From Pseudomonas sp. 31-12 (GTDB lineage Bacteria > Pseudomonadota > Gammaproteobacteria > Pseudomonadales > Pseudomonadaceae): a DNA stretch of 64,000 nt. Both the position numbers and the translations under genes were made by a program. Position 1 is the stretch's first letter, and the number at the start of each line of letters is the position of its first letter. This document shows positions 1 to 7,814 of the stretch, piece by piece. Location: positions 2,666,001 to 2,730,000 of the forward strand of contig NZ_CP029482.1 of NCBI RefSeq assembly GCF_003151075.1, written 5' to 3'. Under the pieces are notes generated by a model. It searched no databases. It saw only the letters and a list, made by a program, of their open reading frames with translations, and was not told the DNA's origin.

Positions 1-110
1 ATACTGCCTCGACGGGGAGGCGCAATACGCAATCCCAGCCATACTTGCCTCTGCTTTGAAACGTTTCCTCCGTTTTTAAACAGAGCCAAAAAACAAAAAG
101 AGACCGACTC

Positions 111-1838
111 ATGAAGTTCGAACCTTTTGCCAAATCGCTGATTGCGACCTCCTTGGCGCTCAGCTGCCTCAGTGCTTACGCGGCCTCGGTGGCCCCGGTA
201 GCGGCCGAAAACGGCATGGTCGTCACGGCCCAGCATCTGGCCTCCCATGTGGGCGTCGACGTACTCAAGAACGGTGGCAACGCCGTCGATGCCGCAGTCG
301 CGGTGGGTTATGCGCTGGCGGTGGTTTATCCCGCTGCGGGTAACCTGGGTGGTGGCGGTTTCATGACCGTTCAACTGGCGGACGGGCGCAAGACTTTCCT
401 CGATTTTCGCGAAAAAGCCCCACTGGCTGCCACCGCCAACATGTACCTCGATAAAGAGGGTAATGTCGTGCCGGAGCTGAGCACCCGTGGCCACTTGGCG
501 GTTGGCGTGCCCGGCACCGTATCCGGCATGGAACTGGCGCTGAAGAAATACGGCACCAAACCGCGCAAGGAAGTGATAGCCCCGGCGATCAAGCTCGCCG
601 AAGACGGATTCGTGCTGGAGCAGGGCGATGTCGAATTGCTGGAATACGCCACCGACGTGTTCAAGAAGGACATCAAGGATTCCGGCGCGATCTTCTTGAG
701 CAATGGCGAGCCGATGCAAGTCGGGCAAAAACTGGTACAGAAGGATCTGGCGAAAACCCTGCGGGAAATTTCCGAGAAGGGCGAAGACGGTTTCTACAAA
801 GGCTGGGTGGCCGACGCTATCGTCACCTCCAGCCAGGCCAACAAGGGCATCATCACCCAGGCCGACCTCGACAAATACAAGACCCGTGAACTGGCGCCGA
901 TCGAGTGCGACTACCGGGGTTATCACGTGGTCTCGGCACCGCCGCCCAGCTCCGGTGGTGTGGTGATCTGCGAGATCATGAACATCCTCGAAGGCTACCC
1001 GATGAAAGACCTGGGCTACCACTCGGCCCAAGGCATGCATTACCAGATCGAAGCGATGCGCCACGCCTATGTGGACCGCAACAGCTACCTCGGCGACCCG
1101 GACTTCGTGAAAAATCCGATCGCCCACCTGCTGGATAAAAACTACGCGACTAAAATCCGTGCCGCGATTGATCCCAAGAAGGCCGCCGTATCGAGCGAAC
1201 TCAAACCCGGCGTAGCGCCCCATGAAGGCAGCAACACCACGCATTACTCCATCGTCGATAAATGGGGCAACGCGGTATCGGTGACCTACACCCTCAACGA
1301 CTGGTTCGGCGCCGGTGTCATGGCCAGCAAAACCGGGGTCATCCTCAACGACGAAATGGACGACTTCACCTCGAAAATCGGCGTGCCCAACATGTACGGC
1401 CTGGTGCAAGGCGAAGCCAACGCCATCGCACCCGGCAAGGCACCGCTGTCGTCCATGAGCCCGACCATCGTCACCAAGGACGGCAAGGTTGTGATGGTCG
1501 TCGGCACCCCCGGCGGCAGTCGCATCATCACCGCGACCTTGCTGACGATCCTCAACGTGATCGACTACGGCATGAACATCCAGGAAGCGGTCGATGCGCC
1601 CCGTTTCCACCAGCAATGGCTGCCGGAAGAGACCAACCTGGAAACCTTCACCACCAGTCCGGACACGGTGAAGATGCTCGAAAGCTGGGGCCACAAGTTC
1701 GCCGGGCCGCAAGATGCCAACCATGTGGCAGCGATCCTGGTGGGCGCGCCTTCGCTGGAAGGCAAACCAGTGGGCAACAATCGCTTCTATGGGGCCAATG
1801 ACCCGCGCAGGAATACCGGATTGTCGCTCGGTTATTAA
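111..1838 (+). CDS. ggt: gamma-glutamyltransferase (gamma-glutamyl transpeptidase)
   Basis: This 575-residue periplasmic enzyme hydrolyses or transfers the gamma-glutamyl group of glutathione and other gamma-glutamyl compounds. Residues 1-24 form a Sec signal peptide ending AYA before SVAP. The proenzyme is cut autocatalytically before the TTHYS motif, where Thr376 becomes the N-terminal nucleophile of the small subunit. The downstream PLSSMSPT and GTPGGSR motifs complete the active site. Length is normal for the Ntn-hydrolase GGT family. An AG-rich stretch (aaaagagacc) precedes the ATG. The next gene starts about 70 nt downstream after a palindrome, so it may be partly co-transcribed. The family assignment is secure; the physiological substrate is not shown. 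Confidence 0.95.
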   Translation: MKFEPFAKSLIATSLALSCLSAYAASVAPVAAENGMVVTAQHLASHVGVDVLKNGGNAVDAAVAVGYALAVVYPAAGNLGGGGFMTVQLADGRKTFLDFREKAPLAATANMYLDKEGNVVPELSTRGHLAVGVPGTVSGMELALKKYGTKPRKEVIAPAIKLAEDGFVLEQGDVELLEYATDVFKKDIKDSGAIFLSNGEPMQVGQKLVQKDLAKTLREISEKGEDGFYKGWVADAIVTSSQANKGIITQADLDKYKTRELAPIECDYRGYHVVSAPPPSSGGVVICEIMNILEGYPMKDLGYHSAQGMHYQIEAMRHAYVDRNSYLGDPDFVKNPIAHLLDKNYATKIRAAIDPKKAAVSSELKPGVAPHEGSNTTHYSIVDKWGNAVSVTYTLNDWFGAGVMASKTGVILNDEMDDFTSKIGVPNMYGLVQGEANAIAPGKAPLSSMSPTIVTKDGKVVMVVGTPGGSRIITATLLTILNVIDYGMNIQEAVDAPRFHQQWLPEETNLETFTTSPDTVKMLESWGHKFAGPQDANHVAAILVGAPSLEGKPVGNNRFYGANDPRRNTGLSLGY

Positions 1839-1848
1839 GGGTTGTTTT

Positions 1849-1883
1849 TCAAAGGGGACAGATCTATTTTCTGTCCCCTGATC
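1849..1883. terminator. Hairpin between ggt and the isochorismatase-like gene
   Basis: Inverted repeat AGGGGACAG / CTGTCCCCT (about 1853-1861 and 1871-1879) enclosing an AT-rich loop. It lies just after the ggt stop. There is no clear T-run after it, so it may act as an mRNA-stabilising or attenuating hairpin rather than as a full terminator. Confidence 0.4.
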
Positions 1884-1907
1884 CACCGACCTCTCAAGGA
1901 AGGAACC

Positions 1908-2447
1908 ATGACTACTGCACTGCTGATCATCGACGTCCAGCATGCCTTGTGCACTGGCGAGTACGAATGCTTTGAGATCAAGCGCGTCATCGAGAAAATC
2001 AACGGCCTGAGCGCCAAGGCCCGAGAGGCCAAGATACCGGTCATCCTCATCCAGCACGAAGAAAAGGGCGACCTGCTGCAACAGGGTTCTGAAGGCTGGC
2101 AACTGGCCGAAAGCCTGATGACTTCACCGCAAGACCTTCGCGTGCGAAAAACCACGCGAGACTCGTTCTACAAGACCCACTTGCAAGCCCAACTGCAAGA
2201 TTTTGCCATCGACCGCCTGATCATCTGCGGGCTGCAAACCGACTATTGCGTCAACGCCACCGTCCGCCAGGCCCTGAACCTGGGCTATGACGTGGTGCTC
2301 GCCGCCGACGCGCATTCCACCGTCGACAACGGCAACCTCGCCGCCGAAGACATCATCGCCGAGCACAACGCAGACCTGGCGCACTTGACGGGGCCCGTTG
2401 CACGGATCGACGTCATCCCGGCCAGCGAAATAGCGATCAAGAACTGA
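1908..2447 (+). CDS. cysteine hydrolase, isochorismatase superfamily
   Basis: A 179-residue cytosolic alpha/beta hydrolase of the isochorismatase-like superfamily (nicotinamidase, N-carbamoylsarcosine amidase and RutB are relatives). The Asp-Lys-Cys triad is visible: Asp in LLIIDVQ near residue 9, Lys in RKTTRDSF near 79-80, and Cys in QTDYCVNATVRQA, where the typical cis-peptide strand precedes the nucleophile elbow. The start at 1908 was chosen over an in-frame upstream ATG because AAGGAAGG lies directly before it. It overlaps the convergent LysR gene end by 11 nt. Substrate is unknown; C-N bond hydrolysis of an amide or carbamoyl compound would fit the neighbouring permease and nitrilase. 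Confidence 0.85.
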   Translation: MTTALLIIDVQHALCTGEYECFEIKRVIEKINGLSAKAREAKIPVILIQHEEKGDLLQQGSEGWQLAESLMTSPQDLRVRKTTRDSFYKTHLQAQLQDFAIDRLIICGLQTDYCVNATVRQALNLGYDVVLAADAHSTVDNGNLAAEDIIAEHNADLAHLTGPVARIDVIPASEIAIKN

Positions 2448-3336
2448 AGATATCGATCAGCTCGCTCAGAAACGCGCTGACCAAATCGCGCTGCCGCGCC
2501 GAATGCCGAACCGCCGCATGAAAGCCGACCTCATAACGCAACAGCTCAGGGTTGAGCGGATGCAACTGTCCCAGCTGTTCATGCTTCGCCGCATAGTGCT
2601 GCGGCAGAAAGCCCAGGTGCTGGCCCGACAGAATGAGCAGCGCCGCGCCGTCCATGCTGTCGGTGAGCACGGTCAGGCGTTCGATCGAGGTGGGCGCGGG
2701 CATTTCCGGCAAGGGGTGGCTGGGCCATACCCAGTCGTAGTCACTGACGTCATCCCGGGTCAGCTCGCCCACCTTCTCGAACAACGGGTGGGCCGGGGCG
2801 CAGTAGGCGATCTGGGTTTCCTGGAACAAGGGGAAGTAATCGATGTTGGGCAAGCGGTGCCAGAAGTAACCGATCGCCAGATCGATATGGCTGTTGATGA
2901 TTTTCTCTTCCAGCAGCGACGACGACAGTTCCGTGAAGTGGAAATACAGGCCTTCATGGCGGGCCCTTAAACGCGCGATGGCCAGGGCGATTTTCTTGTT
3001 GGCAACGGGGTCGATCTGACCGAGCAAACCGATGTTGATGTTGCCCGACACCTTGCGATTGATGTGCTGGACCTCAACCCGAAAACCTTCAGCCGCCGCC
3101 AGCAACCGGCGGGCCGCCTCGACAAACTGTCCGCCCTTGGGCGTCACCGAAAAACCGCCGCGCCCGCGCTCGCACAGACGAAATCCCACCCGCGCTTCCA
3201 GCGTCGCCAATTGCGCACTGATGGTGGGCTGGGTGGTGTTTAGCGCGGTTTGCGCAGCCGAGATGCCGCCCGCCTCAACGACGGTCAGAAAGACCCGGAT
3301 CAAACGCAGATCCAGCTCCGATACAGTGCCCAGCAT
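2437..3336 (-). CDS. LysR-family transcriptional regulator
   Basis: A 299-residue LTTR with an N-terminal winged helix-turn-helix (LRLIRVFLTVVEAGGISAAQ, then TTQPTISAQLATLE) and a C-terminal periplasmic-binding-like effector domain. A start at 3357 is possible, but the ATG at 3336 has GAGGGA six bases upstream whereas 3357 has no Shine-Dalgarno sequence. It is divergent from the NCS1 permease/nitrilase pair and separated from it by a perfect palindrome at 3360-3379, so it most likely controls that pair and itself. Its 3' end overlaps the isochorismatase-like gene tail to tail. The effector is unknown. Confidence 0.9.
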   Translation of the reverse strand: MLGTVSELDLRLIRVFLTVVEAGGISAAQTALNTTQPTISAQLATLEARVGFRLCERGRGGFSVTPKGGQFVEAARRLLAAAEGFRVEVQHINRKVSGNINIGLLGQIDPVANKKIALAIARLRARHEGLYFHFTELSSSLLEEKIINSHIDLAIGYFWHRLPNIDYFPLFQETQIAYCAPAHPLFEKVGELTRDDVSDYDWVWPSHPLPEMPAPTSIERLTVLTDSMDGAALLILSGQHLGFLPQHYAAKHEQLGQLHPLNPELLRYEVGFHAAVRHSARQRDLVSAFLSELIDIFSS

Positions 3337-3359
3337 GGGGTGTCCCTCAATGTTCATTC

Positions 3360-3379
3360 ACATAGATTCGGATCTATGT
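3360..3379. promoter_or_regulatory. Candidate LysR operator (perfect palindrome)
   Basis: ACATAGAT-TCGG-ATCTATGT is a perfect 8-bp inverted repeat with a 4-bp centre and contains the T-N11-A LTTR core. It sits just upstream of the LysR start and about 105 bp before the divergent permease. This is the usual place for an autoregulatory LTTR site; binding itself is inferred. Confidence 0.6.
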
Positions 3380-3485
3380 AAACAGTGTGCCCGCGATATT
3401 TTACAGCCCTGTCTGAGGCCCTACATTGCAATGAAACCGGCGCTTTGCCCATAAAAACAACAATCAACTGCATAGGAACAATCGT

Positions 3486-4985
3486 ATGTCAGGGTCTCCT
3501 CATTCTGCGCACGCCCTCGAGGCGAGTGGCGGGTTGGCCATCGAAGGCCACTCGATCGATTACATTCCGGAAAACGAACGTCACGCCAAGCTCAGCAGCC
3601 AAGGCCCTTTCTGGTTTTTGGGCAACTTCCACTTCTTCACCATCTCCATCGGCTTTGTCGGCCCAAGCCTCGGATTGTCGGCGCTGTGGACGATGCTGGC
3701 CGGTGCGCTCGGGATCATGTTCGGCACGATCTTCATGGCCTTTCACGGCTCGCAAGGTCCCGAAATGGGCCTCCCGCAAATGATCCAGTCCCGCGCCCAG
3801 TTCGGTTATCGCGGTGTGATCCTGGCCTTGATGGCGACGATGTTTGTGTTCGTCGGCTTCAACGTGGTGAACATCTCGCTGATCATGAACGGCCTCGAAC
3901 ACGTCTTTGGCATCGACCCGACCATCGTCGCCGTTGCGGTGGTGCTGATTGGTGCGCTGCTGTCGATCTACGGCCACGACCTGATGCACAAAGCCTTCAA
4001 ATGGGCGTTGCTGGCGACCTTACCGCTGTATGCGCTGGTCACCATCGCCTTGATGTTCGGCGCCGGCCAAGAGGGCGTCGCCCCGGCGACCGATTTGGGC
4101 TTCAACTGGGTAGCATTCGCCACGCTGTTTGCCATCGGCGCGAGCTACAACATTTCCTATGCGCCCTATGTCTCCGACTATTCCCGCTACCTGCCGAAAA
4201 ACACCAGCCGACCAAAACTGATCGCCGCCATCTTCATCGGCGCATCGTTGTCGGGCGGCTGGATGATCGGCCTCGGCGCCTGGCTCGCGCAGCAGTTAAA
4301 AGCGGCGGATGCGCTGGTGGCGCTTAACCAGGTCGGATCGTCGATGATCCCGGGCTTGGGCAATGTGCTGGTCATCGTCTCGGTGGCGGGCTTCCTGCCG
4401 ATCATCGCGCTCAACACCTACAGCGCGATGCTGACGTTATTGACGGGCGTCGACTCGATCAAAAAGATCACGCCGACACCCCGCGCCCGGGTCATGTCGA
4501 TCTCCGCGATCAGCCTCATCCTGTTGACCTGCGTGCTCTCGATCAAAGGCGACGGCATCGCGCTGTTGAACACCTTCCTCGTGCTGCTGTTGTACTTCCT
4601 CGTGCCCTGGACCGCGGTCAATCTGGTCGACTACTTTTTCGTGCGCAAAGGCCGCTACGCGATCCCGCACTTCTTCACGCCGAAGGGCATCTATGGCGCC
4701 TGGCAATTCCGCGGGATCGTCTCGTACCTGATCGGCTTTGCCGCAATGGTGCCATTCTTCTACATCTTCGATGCCGCCGCCGGCAAAGAAGTGTTCGTCG
4801 GACCACTGGCGCGCATGCTCGAAGGCGTGGACATCGCCTGGCTGGTGGGCCTGGTGGTTTCAGGCCTGACGTATTACCTGCTCAGCCGTTCGATCGACCT
4901 CGAATACGAACGCCGAATCATCGACTCCATCACCGAGAGCGACATTGTTTCCATGGCGCATCAACCAGTGGAGGAGGGACGTTGA
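3486..4985 (+). CDS. NCS1-family nucleobase/hydantoin-type permease
   Basis: A 499-residue inner-membrane transporter of the nucleobase:cation symporter-1 family (cytosine/purine/hydantoin permeases). It has about 12 hydrophobic segments, a cytoplasmic N-terminus with the family-like IDYIPENERH sequence, GPEMGLPQMIQSRAQFGYRG after the second helix, and SYAPYVSDYSRYLP in the middle. All are typical of CodB/Mhp1-like proteins. Its TGA overlaps the TTG start of the following amidase by two bases, so the two are translationally coupled and probably act on the same imported compound. A LysR gene is divergent. The substrate is likely a pyrimidine, hydantoin or other cyclic amide, which the sequence cannot resolve. 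Confidence 0.88.
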   Translation: MSGSPHSAHALEASGGLAIEGHSIDYIPENERHAKLSSQGPFWFLGNFHFFTISIGFVGPSLGLSALWTMLAGALGIMFGTIFMAFHGSQGPEMGLPQMIQSRAQFGYRGVILALMATMFVFVGFNVVNISLIMNGLEHVFGIDPTIVAVAVVLIGALLSIYGHDLMHKAFKWALLATLPLYALVTIALMFGAGQEGVAPATDLGFNWVAFATLFAIGASYNISYAPYVSDYSRYLPKNTSRPKLIAAIFIGASLSGGWMIGLGAWLAQQLKAADALVALNQVGSSMIPGLGNVLVIVSVAGFLPIIALNTYSAMLTLLTGVDSIKKITPTPRARVMSISAISLILLTCVLSIKGDGIALLNTFLVLLLYFLVPWTAVNLVDYFFVRKGRYAIPHFFTPKGIYGAWQFRGIVSYLIGFAAMVPFFYIFDAAAGKEVFVGPLARMLEGVDIAWLVGLVVSGLTYYLLSRSIDLEYERRIIDSITESDIVSMAHQPVEEGR

Positions 4986-5821
4986 ACAGCGTGAAAAATA
5001 CCGTGGTCGCCTGCTGCCAGGTGGCACCGAAAATAGGCGACCTCGCTTACAACCGGACCCTGACAGAACGTGCGATTCGCTCGGCGGCGTTGCAAGGTGC
5101 CCAAGTGGTGGTGCTGCCTGAACTGGTGCAGAGCGGCTACCTGTTTGCTGACCATGACGAAGCGTTGTCCTTGTCCGAAACAACCGACGGACCAACCTTG
5201 CGTCTGTGGACGGCGCTGGCGAAGGAATTGAACGTCGTTGTAGTGGGCGGATTCTGCGAGCGACTGCAAGGCGATGAACTGGCCAACAGCGCGGCGATGA
5301 TCGATCCCCAGGGCCTGCGCGCCGTGTACCGCAAAGCACACCTGTGGGACGCCGAGAGCGAAATCTTCAGCCCCGGCAACGACGCGCCGCCAGTGGTCGA
5401 AACGGTCCATGGACGGATCGGCATGCTGATTTGCTACGACCTGGAGTTTCCGGAATGGGTGCGCCTGCCGGCACTGGCCGGCGCAGAGTTGCTCTGCGCG
5501 CCCGTCAATTGGCCCGATGGACCGAGGCCGCCAACTGAGCGTCCGGCGGAAGTGGTGCGGGTTCAGGCTAATGCGTCGGTGAACCGGATGTTCATTGCCG
5601 CGTGTGATCGGCATGGGCATGAGCGTGGGGTTGGTTGGGTGCAGGGTTCGGTGATTGTTGATGCGGATGGTTATCCGCTGGCAGGGCCGGCGGAGCAGGG
5701 TGGGGAGCAGATTTTGTTGGCGACGCTTAACCTTGCTGAGGCGCGGAATAAGCGGATTAGTGCGCGTAACGATTTGCATCGGGATCGGCGGTTGGGGTTG
5801 TATGGATGTGTTGAGGGGTGA
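4982..5821 (+). CDS. carbon-nitrogen hydrolase, nitrilase superfamily
   Basis: A 279-residue cytosolic amidase or carbamoylase of the nitrilase superfamily. The Glu-Lys-Cys triad is present: Glu in VVLPELVQSGY, Lys in AVYRKAHLWD, and Cys in GMLICYDLEFPEW. Translation starts at a TTG overlapping the permease stop, preceded by GGAGGAGGGAC, a very strong ribosome-binding site. The length fits the beta-ureidopropionase/aliphatic amidase branches. Coupling to the NCS1 permease suggests hydrolysis of an N-carbamoyl or amide product of the imported compound. The last 200 nt are unusually rich in G and T at wobble positions compared with the gene's start. Confidence 0.9.
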   Translation: MNSVKNTVVACCQVAPKIGDLAYNRTLTERAIRSAALQGAQVVVLPELVQSGYLFADHDEALSLSETTDGPTLRLWTALAKELNVVVVGGFCERLQGDELANSAAMIDPQGLRAVYRKAHLWDAESEIFSPGNDAPPVVETVHGRIGMLICYDLEFPEWVRLPALAGAELLCAPVNWPDGPRPPTERPAEVVRVQANASVNRMFIAACDRHGHERGVGWVQGSVIVDADGYPLAGPAEQGGEQILLATLNLAEARNKRISARNDLHRDRRLGLYGCVEG

Positions 5822-5964
5822 AGCGGTATCCCGTTCCTGTTTTGGCATATCAGATGCCGAGGTAGGGAGGGGGCGACTTCTACTTTTTTGTGTAAACCGC
5901 TCATGAGTTTTTTAGCGACGTACTGTTCAGGGGCGGGATCTGCCTTACTGCCCACACATCTTCT

Positions 5965-6002
5965 GGCCGATTTCTGCCTGATACGAAGGACAGAAATCGG
6001 CC
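5965..6002. repeat. Palindromic intergenic repeat (GGCCGATTTCTG type)
   Basis: Perfect 12-bp inverted repeat GGCCGATTTCTG / CAGAAATCGGCC around a 14-nt loop. The right arm recurs at 18701-18712. Related GGCCGAT(T/A)GCTGCC palindromes occur at about 7011-7050, 9738-9770, 19870-19942 and 21269-21321. It lies immediately upstream of the small kinase gene. Confidence 0.65.
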
Positions 6003-6069
6003 AATACCTGCCATTAGCTTCGGCAATTTAGGCCTATTCTAAATTGCCTCACTAACCAAAGGACACAGG

Positions 6070-6576
6070 ATGCTCATCGTCTTCAGCGGCCTACCCGGTA
6101 CGGGAAAAACGACTATCGCAAATGACCTTGCCGTCAGAACAAGTGCCGTGTATCTGCGGATCGATACGATTGAGCAGGCTATCCGAAACTCCGGCGTTCT
6201 GGAGAGAGATGTCGGGCGAAGCGGTTATATGGTCGCTAATGAGCTTGCTCTCAGCAATCTTCGTTTCGGAAGCACTGTGGTAGTCGACTGTGTTAATCCA
6301 GTCATGGAAAGCCGAAATGCGTGGACCGAAGTCGCTACACGCTCGGGTGCTCTTTTAGTGAATATCCAGGTGGTTTGCTCTGATAAATATGAGCACCGCC
6401 GACGGGTAGAAACCAGGAAGATTGATATTCCTGGGCTGACGCCACCAACTTGGCAGTCTGTGTTGGATCATGAGTATGAGCCGTGGGATAACTCTACGTT
6501 TGATATAGATACTGCCCTGACGTCTCCGGCGGAGGCAGTGGCAATGATTACTAAACGTTTCTTAATCGAGGAATAG
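6070..6576 (+). CDS. small P-loop kinase (AAA/zeta-toxin/APS-kinase-like)
   Basis: A 168-residue cytosolic P-loop NTPase. Walker A is at residues 8-15 (GLPGTGKT), followed by YLRIDTIEQAIRNSG. This resembles the Asp-containing substrate loop of chloramphenicol phosphotransferase-, zeta-toxin- and gluconate-kinase-like proteins. VVVDCVNPVMESRNAW supplies a Walker B-like Asp, and HRRRVETRK resembles a lid region. It probably phosphorylates a small molecule; which one is not evident. A good AAAGGACAC site precedes the ATG. It stands alone between palindromic repeats (5965-6002 and 6669-7020), like a mobile cassette. No antitoxin partner is visible, so a toxin role is not supported. Confidence 0.75.
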   Translation: MLIVFSGLPGTGKTTIANDLAVRTSAVYLRIDTIEQAIRNSGVLERDVGRSGYMVANELALSNLRFGSTVVVDCVNPVMESRNAWTEVATRSGALLVNIQVVCSDKYEHRRRVETRKIDIPGLTPPTWQSVLDHEYEPWDNSTFDIDTALTSPAEAVAMITKRFLIEE

Positions 6577-6668
6577 CTTCAGCCAAATGCCCAACGTCGC
6601 AAGGGGTGATCACCAGACGCTTACTGCTTTTGACATACGCTTGTGGTCGTGAGCGGCTGCTTTCGGCC

Positions 6669-6831
6669 GAGGCTGTGTAAAAACGTTTTTCAGCGCGACA
6701 GATACTCAAAACCGGACTGGAAATCGCGCTTCTACGCAAAATCCACATCTGCTGACGTGCCGATAAATTTCAGATTTAACGTAGACGCGCACATCTCAAT
6801 TTTAGCGAAGCGTTTTTACACACTCTGGGCC
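6669..6831. repeat. MITE-like element, copy 1
   Basis: About 163 bp bounded by the inverted ends GAGGCTGTGTAAAAACG (6669-6685) and CGTTTTTACACACTCTGGGC (6811-6830), with a partly palindromic centre. It has no coding capacity. Its ends match copy 2 and the junction at 19870-19942, which supports a mobile, non-autonomous element. Confidence 0.6.
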
Positions 6832-6860
6832 AAAAGCTGTCATTCCGCGTCGGTTGTTTT

Positions 6861-7020
6861 CGACCCAGGCTGTGTGAAAACGTTTTAGAGCAAGTTATAG
6901 CCAGAATCGGAACGAAACTCGCGTTCCTACGTAAACTTCAGGTCTGCCGACTACTGGCAGATTTACGTAGCAATGCAGACTTCAAAACGGTGGATGCGTT
7001 CTAACACAGCCTGGGTCGAT
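6861..7020. repeat. MITE-like element, copy 2
   Basis: About 160 bp bounded by CGACCCAGGCTGTGTGAAAA (6861-6880) and the inverted end CTAACACAGCCTGGGTCGAT (7001-7020). The centre holds the palindromic pair TACGTAAA / TTTACGTA. It is in tandem with copy 1, separated by about 30 bp. The rest of 6577-7118 has no gene I can support. Confidence 0.6.
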
Positions 7021-7118
7021 TGCTGCCCTTCAAGATGGACACCAATCGGCCAGAAGCGCACGCATAGATTTATCGAGGCCAGCGCGACTCACGCGGGGCC
7101 ATTAGGAGGCCTCTCTGA

Positions 7119-7814
7119 TCATTTTGAGCGGCCCGCAAATTTCTGAATCAGATGAGTCGAGCCAGAGACGATGAGTAAATCGCCTGGCAGGATCAGGGTG
7201 CTCGGCGTGGCATGCTGGAAGTCTTCGTTGGCGCGCTTGAGCCCTACGACCGTTACGCCATATTTTTCACGAATATTGGCGTCGGCAAGTGTGTTGTTTT
7301 GAGTCGGCAGCGGGGCGTGAATTTTGGCGATTGCAAAGCCGTCATCAAACTCGATGAAATCAATCATCCGCCCGGAAATGAGGTGCGCGACACGTTCCCC
7401 CATATCCGCCTCCGGGTAGACAACATGATGGGCGCCAATACGCTGAGCAAGATGTCCATGTTCGGCAGTCAGTGCTTTGACCCAGATATCCTTGATGCCC
7501 AGTTCGGTCAACGCCATGATGGTCATCAGGCTGGCTGCCAAATCGGTACCGATCCCCACGATGGCATGGGCAAAGTCGGCAACGCCCAGTTGGCGCAAGA
7601 CCATGAGGTTGGTGGAGTCGGCCTGGACTGTATGAGTCAAGAGATCCGCCCAGTCATGGACAGGTTCAGCATCCCTGTCGATGCCCATGACGTCATGGCC
7701 CAACCGCATCAACGATTGGGCCACAGAGCTGCCGAAGCGGCCGAGGCCGATCACCACAACGCTATCGCCTTTGGAAAAAGAAAACTGCTCTGTAAACAGA
7801 AATTTAGCCAACAA
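7119..7814 (-). CDS. ktrA: KtrA-like RCK/TrkA-N potassium channel regulatory subunit
   Basis: A 231-residue cytosolic gating subunit. The RCK N domain carries the nucleotide-binding GLGRFGSS glycine motif and the conserved acidic GIDRD end of the second strand. A TrkA-C domain follows after about residue 145 (HAPLPTQNNTLADANIREKYGVTVVGL). The TTG at 7814 is chosen as the start because GAGGAG lies seven bases upstream and the encoded product begins at the conserved N-terminus; the longer frame runs antisense-free but only through the upstream gene. It overlaps the end of the KtrB-like gene by 11 nt, so the two are coupled. In the KtrAB family, ATP/ADP binding to this ring controls Na+-dependent K+ uptake. 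Confidence 0.85.
   Translation of the reverse strand: MLAKFLFTEQFSFSKGDSVVVIGLGRFGSSVAQSLMRLGHDVMGIDRDAEPVHDWADLLTHTVQADSTNLMVLRQLGVADFAHAIVGIGTDLAASLMTIMALTELGIKDIWVKALTAEHGHLAQRIGAHHVVYPEADMGERVAHLISGRMIDFIEFDDGFAIAKIHAPLPTQNNTLADANIREKYGVTVVGLKRANEDFQHATPSTLILPGDLLIVSGSTHLIQKFAGRSK

Noticed and set aside
1..110. A promoter or gene before ggt.
   Set aside because: Only a leader of about 110 bp is visible; no clear -35/-10 boxes can be supported.
6070..6576. A zeta-toxin of a toxin-antitoxin pair.
   Set aside because: The P-loop fold is similar, but there is no adjacent antitoxin gene.
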